Shown: positions 18,639 to 26,548 of the stretch, piece after piece
How the letters are laid out: every line of letters starts with the position of its first letter
How positions within the stretch are numbered: position 1 is the stretch's first letter
The notes under the pieces: generated by a model
Told to the model about the DNA's origin: nothing
Seen by the model: the letters and a program-made list of their open reading frames with translations, nothing else
Database searches by the model: none
Made by a program: the position numbers and the translations under genes
From: an uncultured Clostridia bacterium
GTDB taxonomy: Bacteria > Bacillota > Clostridia > UBA1381
Direction of reading: 5' to 3'
Assembly: GCA_934486495.1 (NCBI GenBank)
Contig: CAKSPW010000010.1
Coordinates: forward strand, 1 to 44,963
Length of the DNA stretch: 44,963 nt

Positions 18639-19310
18639 GTGCTTAAGATATTATTTCAAGGTGATTCGCTGACGGACTGCGGCAGAGATAAGACGGGTAA
18701 AAATCCCGTTGCACAGCTCGGATACGGATATGTTAATATAATCGGGTCAAGACTGATGTGCGATTTCCCCGATACGAAGATTTATAACAGGGCGTATAAC
18801 GGCAGCAGAATAGGAGATATGTACAGCCGATGGATAGAAGATGCGCTAAATGTTGATTGCAACGTTATGAGCATACTAAACGGTGTAAACGATATAGGCT
18901 TTGCACTGCGAATGAATCAGGGTGCGGACACGAAAAAGTTTAAGTTTATGTACGAGCTTATGATTAATGAGGCGCTTGAGAGAAAGCCGGGGCTGAAGCT
19001 TGTTTTGTGTGAGCCGTTTTTATTTAAGATAGAAAACAATACACCCGAGCTCGGCAAGGATATTGTTGAAAATTGGGACGAGTGGAACGGACAGCTGTCA
19101 CAAAGAAAGCAGGTTGTTCGGGAGCTTGCCGACAGGTACGGTGCGGTTTTTGTACCGTTTGGCGAGGAGTTTGAAAGAGCGTTTGAAAAAGCGCCGCCGG
19201 AGCATTGGTCAATAGATTGTATTCATGCAACAAACGCAGGTCACGAGCTTATGGCAAGGTGCTGGACGGAGTGTGTAAAAAAGGCGGGAATTATCAGCTA
19301 TGAAAGGTAA
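18639..19310 (+). CDS. SGNH/GDSL-family hydrolase (probable carbohydrate esterase)
   Basis: 223 residues starting at GTG 18639 with GTGAGG upstream. All SGNH blocks are visible: GDS with catalytic Ser10, the block II glycine in YNGSR (residue 55), block III GVND (82-85) and the C-terminal D193-x-x-H196 dyad. There is no signal peptide, so it works in the cytoplasm. Enzymes of this type remove acetyl or other acyl groups from sugars. Its place between a GH28-like hydrolase and a heparinase-like lyase suggests it deacylates imported oligosaccharides. It overlaps the next gene by 11 bases, indicating translational coupling. Confidence 0.85.
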   Translation: MLKILFQGDSLTDCGRDKTGKNPVAQLGYGYVNIIGSRLMCDFPDTKIYNRAYNGSRIGDMYSRWIEDALNVDCNVMSILNGVNDIGFALRMNQGADTKKFKFMYELMINEALERKPGLKLVLCEPFLFKIENNTPELGKDIVENWDEWNGQLSQRKQVVRELADRYGAVFVPFGEEFERAFEKAPPEHWSIDCIHATNAGHELMARCWTECVKKAGIISYER

Positions 19311-20991
19311 ATTGTTTCCCGAGGCGTTCGGAATACGGGATAATGTAAAAAAAGATAAATTTCTGAAGGAAAGACTAAATGAGGCACGCAGAGCAATATC
19401 GGAGTGCGGAGAAATCAAATCGCTTCCGTACAGTGATTTTTCTTTGTATTACACGACGGGCAGCCGGGGAGAGTACGAGGATAAGTATTTTGCTCACAGG
19501 CGGCTTTTAAATGCACTTGCCGTTGCCGCCGCATCGGGTGACGACTGTATAAAAGAGCTTCAAAACATATTGTGGGCAATTGCCGACGAGTTTACGTGGG
19601 CAGTTCCGGCACATATTCCGCAGGGTATTTCCGCTTTTGAATGTACACGTCAAATTGATTTGTTTGCCGCAGAAACATCATTTGCGCTTTCGGAAATACT
19701 GTATATTTTCGGTGATGTTTTGGATGAAACGATAAAAGACCGCATAAGATATGAGGTTCGCCGCAGGGTTTTGCAGCCTTATTTGTCGGGAGTTAAAAAC
19801 TCGTGGGACAACAGGACAAACAACTGGGCGGCTGTATGCGCAGGCAGTGTTGGAGCGTCATTTTTATATCTTGGCAGTGATGATGAGATACAAAAGGTTT
19901 TGCCGAGAATAAAATCAACGCTTGAGTGTTATTTAAAAGGTTTTGATGATGACGGAGCGTGTGTTGAGGGACTTAACTACTGGATATACGGTTTCGGCTA
20001 CTACACGTATTTTGCGGAGCTTTTGCGTAACTATACAGATGGGAAGGATAATCTTTTTGACAATTCGAAGGTTGAAAGCATTGCGGCGTTTCAGCAGAAA
20101 ATACACCTTAAAAACAACAACACGGTTACGTTTTCGGACAGTGGTGACAGGTTTATACAGCGCAGCGGACTTTCACATTTTCTTTCAAAGCGCTTTGACG
20201 GAGTTTTTGCGCTCGATGATACGTCATCACTCGGTTTTGACGGTGATGCGTGTTACAGGTTTGCGCATATAATAAGGGATTTTGCGTGGAGGGACACGGA
20301 TGGCGCAAAAATGCTCGGTGACAGCTGCGGTTTTGAGTATTTTAAAAATGCGGCATGGTATGTAAGAAAGGCGCCGATTATCGAGTTTGCCGCAAAGGCA
20401 GGCAGAAACGATGAATCGCATAATCATAACGATATAGGCTCTTTTATTATAAATGCTGACGGTAAATCGGTTATTACGGACCCGGGAAAGGGAGAGTACA
20501 CATCCGATTATTTCGGAGAAAAGAGATATACATACTTTGCACCGTCAAGCCTTGCGCACAGCGTACCGGTTATAAACGGAAAAGAGCAAAGCGGAGGAGA
20601 ATATTTCGGAGAAATAATAAAGGCAGATAATAACTCTCTTGTGATAGATTTTGAAAATGCGTATGATGATAAAACGCTTAAAAAGCTCAGACGCAGTTTT
20701 GATTTTTCTGACAGCGGTATAAAATTGTGCGATGAGTTTGAGTTTTGCGAAATTCCGCAGAGCATAACGGAGCATTTTGTAAGCGCGGTAAAGCCGAAAA
20801 TTCAAGGCGATACAATTATTATGGGCGATATTACGGTAAAACTTGATAAGGGCAGTTTTGATTGCAGAATTTCCGAAAAAACGTTTTCGACAGGACATCA
20901 CCAAAGCAAAACGGTGTATTTGACGGATATGTGCTTTAAATCCATGCAAAAGTCGGTTACTGCCGAGATTTACTTTAGTCTGAAAGGTTGA
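19300..20991 (+). CDS. Heparinase II/III-family protein (uronate polysaccharide or oligosaccharide lyase-like)
   Basis: 563 residues, starting inside the end of the esterase gene. The N-terminal half (about 1-330) is helical, with the NNWAAVCAGSVGASFLYLG stretch typical of the alpha/alpha toroid of PL12/15/17/21-like lyases. The C-terminal half is a beta-sandwich with the family's SHNHNDIGSF motif at about residue 372, then SVITDPGKGEY. Histidines of this motif usually help position metal or substrate. There is no signal peptide, so it probably acts on oligomers inside the cell, as in exo-acting oligouronate lyases. The substrate cannot be fixed; pectin-, alginate- or glycosaminoglycan-type uronates all fit. 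The next gene follows 4 bases after the stop. Confidence 0.8.
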   Translation: MKGKLFPEAFGIRDNVKKDKFLKERLNEARRAISECGEIKSLPYSDFSLYYTTGSRGEYEDKYFAHRRLLNALAVAAASGDDCIKELQNILWAIADEFTWAVPAHIPQGISAFECTRQIDLFAAETSFALSEILYIFGDVLDETIKDRIRYEVRRRVLQPYLSGVKNSWDNRTNNWAAVCAGSVGASFLYLGSDDEIQKVLPRIKSTLECYLKGFDDDGACVEGLNYWIYGFGYYTYFAELLRNYTDGKDNLFDNSKVESIAAFQQKIHLKNNNTVTFSDSGDRFIQRSGLSHFLSKRFDGVFALDDTSSLGFDGDACYRFAHIIRDFAWRDTDGAKMLGDSCGFEYFKNAAWYVRKAPIIEFAAKAGRNDESHNHNDIGSFIINADGKSVITDPGKGEYTSDYFGEKRYTYFAPSSLAHSVPVINGKEQSGGEYFGEIIKADNNSLVIDFENAYDDKTLKKLRRSFDFSDSGIKLCDEFEFCEIPQSITEHFVSAVKPKIQGDTIIMGDITVKLDKGSFDCRISEKTFSTGHHQSKTVYLTDMCFKSMQKSVTAEIYFSLKG

Positions 20992-20995
20992 TTTT

Positions 20996-22141
20996 ATGAA
21001 TTTTAATAATTTAAAAGGCTTTATGGACAGTCTGACGGATTGGGTTATTCCCGGCAACAGCGCTGTTGTATACAAAAACGGCGAAAAGGTATTTGAGTAC
21101 GGATCGGGATATTCCGATTTGGAAAGCAAAACTCCGAAAACGGCGGATGATTTAATCTATATTTATTCCTGCTCAAAAATTGCCACCGTCAGTGCGGCAC
21201 TTCAGCTGTACGAGCAGGGTAGGTTTTTGATGAGCGATCCGCTTTATGAATATATTCCCGAATATTCAAAAATGTATCTTTCAAACGGTAAATGCGCCGA
21301 AAATCCCATAACAATGCGAAATCTGTTTACAATGACGGCAGGTCTTTCATACAACACAGAAACACCGTCATTTGAAAAGGCACGCAAACTGACAAACGGG
21401 AGAATGGATACTCTTACGGTTGCAAAATGTATTGCGGAGGACGCACTGCTGTACGAACCCGGATTCGGATGGAGTTACAGCTTGTGTCATGACGTTTTGG
21501 CGGCCGTTGTTGAGGTTATATCGGGGAAGCGCTTTTCCGATTACATGAGGGATAATATTTTTGTTCCGCTTGACATGAATAAATCGTGTTATCATTGCGA
21601 TAAGGGTAAGCTGACACGGCAATACATTTACGATACGGGTGGAAAAAAAGATGTTGTAACACTACAAAACAGTGCAGGCGCAAACGGTATTGTAAGAGAT
21701 GCCGGAGCGGATAATTCTCTTGTGTTCGGAGATAAATATGACAGCGGCGGTGCAGGTATAATTACAACGGTAAGCGACTATGCAAAGTTTGCCGCAGCGC
21801 TTGCAAACAGGGGTACGGGAATAAACGGAGAGAGAATATTGTCGCGCGGAACGGTTGAACTGCTGAAAGCAAATCAGCTAAATGAGGTGCAGATGAAATC
21901 GTATACGTGGCGCAGACTCAAAGGCTACGGCTACGGTCTCGGAGTGAGAACCATGATCGACAGAGCGGCGGCAGGCTCGAACGGCTCTGTCGGAGAATTT
22001 GGATGGGGAGGAGCAGCCGGTGCGAATGTTCTTATAGATACAGAGCTTAATTTGGCGGTCGTTTATGCGCATCATATGCTCAATCCGCAGGAGGAATACT
22101 ATCAGCCGAGACTGAGAAATGTAATATATTCTTGTTTGTAA
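20996..22141 (+). CDS. Beta-lactamase-fold serine hydrolase (class C / esterase family)
   Basis: 381 residues, ATG with AAAGGTTGA upstream. The SxxK motif is S58-C-S-K61, the second motif is Y161-S-L in GWSYSLCHDVL, and the third region is GWGGAAGANVLID near the C-terminus. The asparagine of the classical YxN is replaced by Leu, which fits esterase-type members better than true beta-lactamases. There is no signal peptide. As the last gene of the run before a bidirectional terminator, it may deacylate imported sugars alongside the SGNH enzyme. An antibiotic-resistance role is unlikely for a cytoplasmic protein in this setting. Confidence 0.8.
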   Translation: MNFNNLKGFMDSLTDWVIPGNSAVVYKNGEKVFEYGSGYSDLESKTPKTADDLIYIYSCSKIATVSAALQLYEQGRFLMSDPLYEYIPEYSKMYLSNGKCAENPITMRNLFTMTAGLSYNTETPSFEKARKLTNGRMDTLTVAKCIAEDALLYEPGFGWSYSLCHDVLAAVVEVISGKRFSDYMRDNIFVPLDMNKSCYHCDKGKLTRQYIYDTGGKKDVVTLQNSAGANGIVRDAGADNSLVFGDKYDSGGAGIITTVSDYAKFAAALANRGTGINGERILSRGTVELLKANQLNEVQMKSYTWRRLKGYGYGLGVRTMIDRAAAGSNGSVGEFGWGGAAGANVLIDTELNLAVVYAHHMLNPQEEYYQPRLRNVIYSCL

Positions 22142-22177
22142 TAGTTTGTTTTTATTAATGGAAACCGAAAAAATTAA

Positions 22178-22213
22178 GGCTGTTTAAAAAGTCAATCGAC
22201 TTTTTAAACAGCC
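22178..22213. terminator. Bidirectional terminator, 36-bp inverted repeat, copy 1
   Basis: GGCTGTTTAAAAAGTC / GACTTTTTAAACAGCC, 16-bp perfect arms with loop AATC. It has ATTTTTA on the plus-strand exit and TTAATTTTTT on the minus-strand exit. It lies between the convergent ends of the serine hydrolase (22141) and the NusG-II protein (22267). Confidence 0.9.
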
Positions 22214-22266
22214 ATTTTTACAATGATTCTGTTTTGCTTAACTGCAGCAATCGGATACGCGAAAAT

Positions 22267-22605
22267 CTATTTTACTTCAATTACGAGCCGGTGCGGAAGG
22301 CATACTATCGGATAAATTCCGCCAACACTTTGGTTCATGCATATTTTATCGGGACAATCGGCGTCGCATACCGATATTTTCCCTTTTTCAACAAGGATTT
22401 TATTATATCCCGACTCACATTTTACGTCAAGATAATATGGCTCACCGACTGATGAAAGGTCGATTGTGTAAAGTGTGTTGCCGTTTGATTTTACCGTTGC
22501 AACGGAGGCATTACCCGATTTTATTAATAATATACATCCAAAAATCACTGCCGCAGCAAAAAACACTGCGGCAGAAATTATAATAAGCTTAGTCCTTCTT
22601 TTCAT
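22267..22605 (-). CDS. NusG domain II-containing membrane-anchored protein
   Basis: 112 residues. One N-terminal membrane segment (about 7-28) is followed by a compact beta domain. The signature is a Cys cluster, CDADCPDKICMNQ, then a downstream CLPHR, which I recognise as the NusG domain II family (DUF1312-like) of Firmicutes. Despite the name it is an extracytoplasmic domain without the transcription-factor NGN part. Its start lies 17 bases inside the end of the SPFH gene, so it is the last cistron of a three-gene unit with SPFH and NfeD. Its function is unknown; the cysteines could bind a metal or form disulfides. Confidence 0.85.
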   Translation of the reverse strand: MKRRTKLIIISAAVFFAAAVIFGCILLIKSGNASVATVKSNGNTLYTIDLSSVGEPYYLDVKCESGYNKILVEKGKISVCDADCPDKICMNQSVGGIYPIVCLPHRLVIEVK

Positions 22606-23479
22606 CTATAATACCCTTAAGCGATGCGGCAAGACCGGCAATGCCCTGAATATCCGACGGAATGATTATCTTTGTCGCTTTTCCGTCAGCCGCCTTTGTA
22701 AAGCTCTCAAGCGCTTTGATTGTAAGATAAGCTTCGCTCGGATTTGATTCGTTTATCTTTTTTATACCGTCTGCAACAGCCTGCTGTACGGTTACTATTG
22801 CCTGTGCGTGACCCTCTGCCTCACGTATTTCGGCAAGCTTTTTTGCTTCCGCACGGAGAATTGCCGATTCCTTATCACCTTCTGCCAAAAGAATAGCCGA
22901 TTTTTTCTCACCCTCGGCTTTGAGTATTGCCTCACGGCGTTCACGCTCAGCCTTCATTTGCTTTTCCATTGCCGATTGAATTTCTCTCGGCGGAACAATG
23001 TTTTTAAGCTCAACACGGTTTATTTTTATCCCCCAAGGGTCGGTTGCTTCATCAAGAACGGCTCTCATTTTTGTGTTTATAACATCTCTTGATGTAAGCG
23101 ATTCGTCAAGCTCCATATCACCTATAATATTTCTCAGTGTTGTCGCAGTAAGATTTTCAATAGCCATCATCGGACGCTCAACTCCGTATGTGAAAAGCTT
23201 CGGGTCCGTTATTTGATAATAAACAACGGTATCTATCTGCATTGTAACATTATCTTTTGTTATAACGGGCTGAGGCTCAAAGTCAACAACGTGTTCTTTG
23301 AGATTCACCTTTTTTATAACCTTGTCGATAAACGGGATTTTAAAGTGAATTCCAACGCTCCATGCCGCATAAAAACCGCCCAAACGCTCGATAATATATG
23401 CGTGCGCCTGCGGAACGATTTTAATGTTAGCCACAATTATGATAAGTGCGATTACGATAAACCCAAAAATAAATTCCAT
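22589..23479 (-). CDS. SPFH/band-7 membrane protein (QmcA/stomatin-like)
   Basis: 296 residues. An N-terminal hydrophobic hairpin (about 2-20) is followed by the band-7 domain (about 24-185) with VPQAHAYIIERLGGF and DVVINTKMRAVLDEA-like elements. A long Ala/Glu/Lys-rich coiled coil comes next (about 185-240, repeated 'KAEGEKKSAILLAEGDKES'), then a short C-terminal domain. Such proteins form large membrane rings and organise microdomains or chaperone membrane proteins. It abuts the NfeD gene by one base, matching the well-known pairing of SPFH proteins with NfeD, whose OB domain is thought to help assemble the ring. Confidence 0.92.
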   Translation of the reverse strand: MEFIFGFIVIALIIIVANIKIVPQAHAYIIERLGGFYAAWSVGIHFKIPFIDKVIKKVNLKEHVVDFEPQPVITKDNVTMQIDTVVYYQITDPKLFTYGVERPMMAIENLTATTLRNIIGDMELDESLTSRDVINTKMRAVLDEATDPWGIKINRVELKNIVPPREIQSAMEKQMKAERERREAILKAEGEKKSAILLAEGDKESAILRAEAKKLAEIREAEGHAQAIVTVQQAVADGIKKINESNPSEAYLTIKALESFTKAADGKATKIIIPSDIQGIAGLAASLKGIIDEKKD

Positions 23480-23480
23480 T

Positions 23481-23930
23481 CTACATTCGTCCTTTCTCTA
23501 AAACAATAAGCTTAACTCCCGATACTTCTTTTACGACAATGACGGTGTCTTTTTCAATTTTTTCGCCGTTTGCGCTTCTTGCTGTCCATTCCATACCGCC
23601 GAGCTTTACTTTACCTTTTTCGGCAAGATTGTCAATGCTCTCGGTAACAATGCCTTCCTTGCCCGGAATACTGTCGATATTCGTATTAACACGCTTTGAT
23701 GTAATGTACTTTTTCAAAATCGGTCTTGTTAAAATAAGAAGCAGAGTTGACACTGCCAAAAATACAGTTGTCTGAACAATAACGCTTCCTCCCAAGCCGT
23801 ATGAAATAAGCGCAGCGAGCGCACCTCCGGCAAACCAAATACAAACAAGCTGGTACGTTGCCGCCTCAAGCAAAAGGAAAACAACGATTGCCGCAAGCCA
23901 TGTATATCCGTACAACAATGATAATCCCAC
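23481..23930 (-). CDS. NfeD-family membrane protein (short form)
   Basis: About 149 residues. There are three membrane segments (about 8-28, 30-48 and 50-68) and a C-terminal OB-fold domain (about 85-145, GKEGIVTESIDNLAEKGKV...). The ClpP-like protease domain of long NfeD is absent, as in the short forms that partner SPFH proteins. The GTG at 23930 is only one base from GAAGG; a TTG at 23918 is better spaced from AAGGG and may be the true start. It is first in the NfeD-SPFH-NusG-II unit, behind the promoter at 23954-23982. Confidence 0.88.
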   Translation of the reverse strand: MGLSLLYGYTWLAAIVVFLLLEAATYQLVCIWFAGGALAALISYGLGGSVIVQTTVFLAVSTLLLILTRPILKKYITSKRVNTNIDSIPGKEGIVTESIDNLAEKGKVKLGGMEWTARSANGEKIEKDTVIVVKEVSGVKLIVLEKGRM

Positions 23931-23953
23931 CCTTCAATTTATTTCTGTATTAA

Positions 23954-23982
23954 ATTATATCATATATTTTTAAGAAAATCAA
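23954..23982 (-). promoter_or_regulatory. Sigma-A-type promoter for the NfeD-SPFH-NusG-II operon
   Basis: On the minus strand: TTGATT (23982-23977), 17-bp spacer, TATAAT (23959-23954), about 25 bases before the NfeD start. Confidence 0.8.
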
Positions 23983-24089
23983 TATATTTTTAAATTTTTT
24001 TAATAATATTCTATATTTAAATATAAATGTGCGATATAAATGAGTTTTGTTAAATAAAATAAAAAAATATGTAAATAATAAAAAAGGTA

Positions 24090-24119
24090 TTGTAAAATAC
24101 GGCGACAATATGATATAAT
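24090..24119 (+). promoter_or_regulatory. Sigma-A-type promoter candidate for the PTS regulator/operon
   Basis: TTGTAA (24090-24095), 18-bp spacer, TATAAT (24114-24119). A second isolated TATAAT with an upstream TG lies at 24229-24234 without a clear -35. The gene-free stretch 23931-24276 otherwise holds the minus-strand NfeD promoter and very AT-rich DNA. Confidence 0.6.
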
Positions 24120-24142
24120 TAAGAAAAAGAGCAAAAAATTAT

Positions 24143-24171
24143 CGAGAAAAATACAGTAAATCTCGTATTTT
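24143..24171 (+). promoter_or_regulatory. Inverted repeats in the PTS regulator leader (possible operator or RNA switch)
   Basis: Two mutually exclusive pairings overlap: CGAGA (24143-24147) with TCTCG (24161-24165), and AAAATAC (24148-24154) with GTATTTT (24165-24171). A direct repeat TGCGTAAT occurs downstream at 24182-24189 and 24215-24222, 33 bases apart. All lie between the promoter candidate and the regulator gene, where an autoregulatory protein site would be expected. Confidence 0.4.
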
Positions 24172-24276
24172 GCAGAAATTTTGCGTAATGTGTCAAAAAA
24201 ATAAAAATACAAAATGCGTAATCTGATGTATAATGCAATTGTACAGAGGAGAGCGAATCGAAGGGAGTCGCCGAAT

Positions 24277-26250
24277 ATGAATGAAAGACATACTGACATT
24301 CTTAGAATTCTGTATAAAAACCGCAGCTTTATAACGTACGGTGAATTGGCGGAAATGCTTGATGTTTCGGTCGGAACCGTGAGAAACGATATTGCACTGC
24401 TCAAGGAGGAGCTTGTAAAAGCAAATGCCGGAGAAATTGAAGCTCGGCCGCACATAGGAATAAGACTTATCTCAACGGAGGAGAGTTTAAAAAAATTAAA
24501 GAACAACGGCAGGGATGACCGTGAAATTGTTTTCTTTATAATCCGCTCTCTTTTCAAATACGGAAGTCTTACGGCGCAAAGGCTTCAGGAAAAATATTAT
24601 CTGGGCAGGACGGAGCTTGAAAAAATTTTGGAACGCACATCGGATTGGTTTTCGGAATATCACATTGTGTTTCAAAGACGTCGCGGTAAGGGAATATCAA
24701 TACAAAGCAGCGAGTTTAATTACAGATTGGCACTTATGAACTTCTGCACGCAATACACCGATATGTATTCAGCGCTTATAAATGAAAGAAGCACACCGTA
24801 CACGCTTATTTCCGACAGAGATTATACGGCAGCTTGCGCAGCACTTGACGGATTTGACGCCGCACAGGTTGTAAAGGCAATTACCGATACGGAAAATGCG
24901 AACGGCTTTAAGCTCGATTATATGTCGAGCATGAGGTTGCTTATTCTGATTTCGCTGAGTATTGTAAGAAGCAAAAGAGGATATGAGGCAGAAATTCCAA
25001 ATGTTATATCATCTCCGACAGACGGTACGTCGGATAAGATGATTGCAGATGAAATTACAGACAGAATAACCGCAAGCACGGGAGTCGGATTTTCAAACAG
25101 AGAAAAATCATTTATCGAATTTGTAATATCGGTTTCCGAAATACACGAGTTTGAGTCGGACAGGACAAGGCATCAGATTGAAGTTTTAAATACTGAACTT
25201 TGCAGATTTTCGGTAAAGCTCGTAAACTTAATCAGCGATATTGCCGATGTTGACTTAAGAGATGATAAATTCTTTGTAAGGCAATTGTTTTTACAGCTGA
25301 AAGTTACAATATCAAGACTCAAATACGGCATAACTTATAAAAATCCGCTGCTCAGCCGAATAAAAGCAAAGTATCCGAACATGATGGCTGTTGCGTGGCT
25401 TTTGGAAAACGTATTTGAAAAGGAGCTTTGCCTCGACCTTAACGAAAACGAGGTAGGCGCACTGGCACTTCATATAGGAGGTGCGATAGAGCGTCATCTT
25501 GCCGGAATTACGGCTTGTATAGTTTGCGACTACGGTATAGGAATTTCGCAAATCCTTAAAGAAAAAATATCAAGAGCAATTCCCGACCTGAGAATAACGA
25601 ACGTTTTCTCGGTGAGAGATATGCGCAAAATAAAAAATGAGCCGTGTGACTTCATAATAACGACAATCCCGCTCGATTCATACAGAGTTGACAGGGAAAT
25701 TGTCACAGTCGGACACCTGCTTGATGAAAACGATGTTAAGAATCTTGACGATGAAATGAAGAAAATCAGGTACAGGCGCAGAGGCGGTATAAAAAACATT
25801 TCACCTAAAAAGAGCCTTTTCAGCAAAGAGCTTATTTTTCCGAAATGTCATGTGAAGTCAAAAAACGAGCTTCTTAAAATGCTATGCATACAGCTTGAAA
25901 ATCTCGGATTTGTAACGGCTGATTTTGAGGAGAGTGTGTATGAGCGTGAAAAAACAACGTCAACCGAAATTGGTAAAGGCTTTGCCGTTCCTCACGGACT
26001 CAGCGGATTTGTAAATCGTTCGGCAATAGCGTTTGCAAGCCTTGATGAGCCGATAATATGGAACGATGAGGAGGAAGTGGATATTGTTTTTCTTCTTGCA
26101 TTTGACCTTGACGAGAGCGAGGAAATGAAAAGCGAAATAGTCAATTTTTATAAATCGGTTGTTTCGTTTATGGAGGATGAAAAGGAATGCCAAAAGCTTA
26201 GGCAGAGCTGTGACAATGATGAAATAATAAAAATTTTCGGACTATGGTAG
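24277..26250 (+). CDS. PRD-domain PTS-responsive transcriptional activator (MtlR/LicR type)
   Basis: 657 residues from ATG 24277, chosen for AAGGGAG nine bases upstream; the frame extends to 24214 without a binding site. Order of domains: N-terminal helix-turn-helix (about 1-60, YGELAEMLDVSVGTVRNDI), a second helical region, two PTS regulation domains (about 180-400, the second containing ALHIGGAIERH), an EIIB-like domain with CDYGIGIS (active-site-type Cys), and a C-terminal EIIA-like domain with GKGFAVPHG (phosphorylatable His). The DeoR-like HTH rather than a CAT RNA-binding domain indicates a DNA-binding activator, not a BglG antiterminator. Phosphorylation by HPr and EII components should tune it to sugar supply. 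It lies directly upstream of the PTS genes it probably controls. Confidence 0.88.
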   Translation: MNERHTDILRILYKNRSFITYGELAEMLDVSVGTVRNDIALLKEELVKANAGEIEARPHIGIRLISTEESLKKLKNNGRDDREIVFFIIRSLFKYGSLTAQRLQEKYYLGRTELEKILERTSDWFSEYHIVFQRRRGKGISIQSSEFNYRLALMNFCTQYTDMYSALINERSTPYTLISDRDYTAACAALDGFDAAQVVKAITDTENANGFKLDYMSSMRLLILISLSIVRSKRGYEAEIPNVISSPTDGTSDKMIADEITDRITASTGVGFSNREKSFIEFVISVSEIHEFESDRTRHQIEVLNTELCRFSVKLVNLISDIADVDLRDDKFFVRQLFLQLKVTISRLKYGITYKNPLLSRIKAKYPNMMAVAWLLENVFEKELCLDLNENEVGALALHIGGAIERHLAGITACIVCDYGIGISQILKEKISRAIPDLRITNVFSVRDMRKIKNEPCDFIITTIPLDSYRVDREIVTVGHLLDENDVKNLDDEMKKIRYRRRGGIKNISPKKSLFSKELIFPKCHVKSKNELLKMLCIQLENLGFVTADFEESVYEREKTTSTEIGKGFAVPHGLSGFVNRSAIAFASLDEPIIWNDEEEVDIVFLLAFDLDESEEMKSEIVNFYKSVVSFMEDEKECQKLRQSCDNDEIIKIFGLW

Positions 26251-26261
26251 GAGGTGTTGAT

Positions 26262-26519
26262 ATGGTACAGGTTAAGTACACGATTAAAAACGAAGAAGGG
26301 CTTCATGCAAGACCTGCATCGGATTTCTGCAAAACGGCAAATATGTTTAAAAGCAACATCACAATCTTAAAGGACGGACAGGAATATGAAGCAAAGAGTA
26401 TTTTGATGGTGCTTTGCGTAGGCGCAGTACAGGGAGATACGATAGAAATTAAGGCTGTCGGGGAAGACGAGGAGGAGGCTGTAAAGGCTTTGATAGAAAC
26501 TCTCGACTCCGAAGGATAA
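26262..26519 (+). CDS. ptsH: HPr phosphocarrier protein
   Basis: 85 residues from ATG 26262, with AGGAGGTG ideally spaced; a longer frame from 26244 contains the ribosome binding site itself and is rejected. EGLHARPAS carries His15, phosphorylated by enzyme I. K45-S46-I-L keeps Ser46, the target of HPr kinase in Firmicutes, although the usual Gly49 is Met here. It passes phosphate from EI to EIIA and PRDs. It is encoded 11 bases after the regulator and just before EI. Whether this is the only HPr of the cell or a pathway-specific copy cannot be told from the window. Confidence 0.93.
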   Translation: MVQVKYTIKNEEGLHARPASDFCKTANMFKSNITILKDGQEYEAKSILMVLCVGAVQGDTIEIKAVGEDEEEAVKALIETLDSEG

Positions 26520-26548
26520 GCTAAAGAAAGGACAGTGCGGTTTCAGCT

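Noticed and set aside
20996..22141. Antibiotic-resistance beta-lactamase
   Set aside because: No signal peptide, YSL instead of YxN, and a glycan-operon context all favour an esterase-type serine hydrolase.
24277..26250. BglG-type RNA antiterminator
   Set aside because: The N-terminus is a DNA-binding helix-turn-helix rather than a CAT RNA-binding domain, and no RAT-plus-terminator pair was found upstream.
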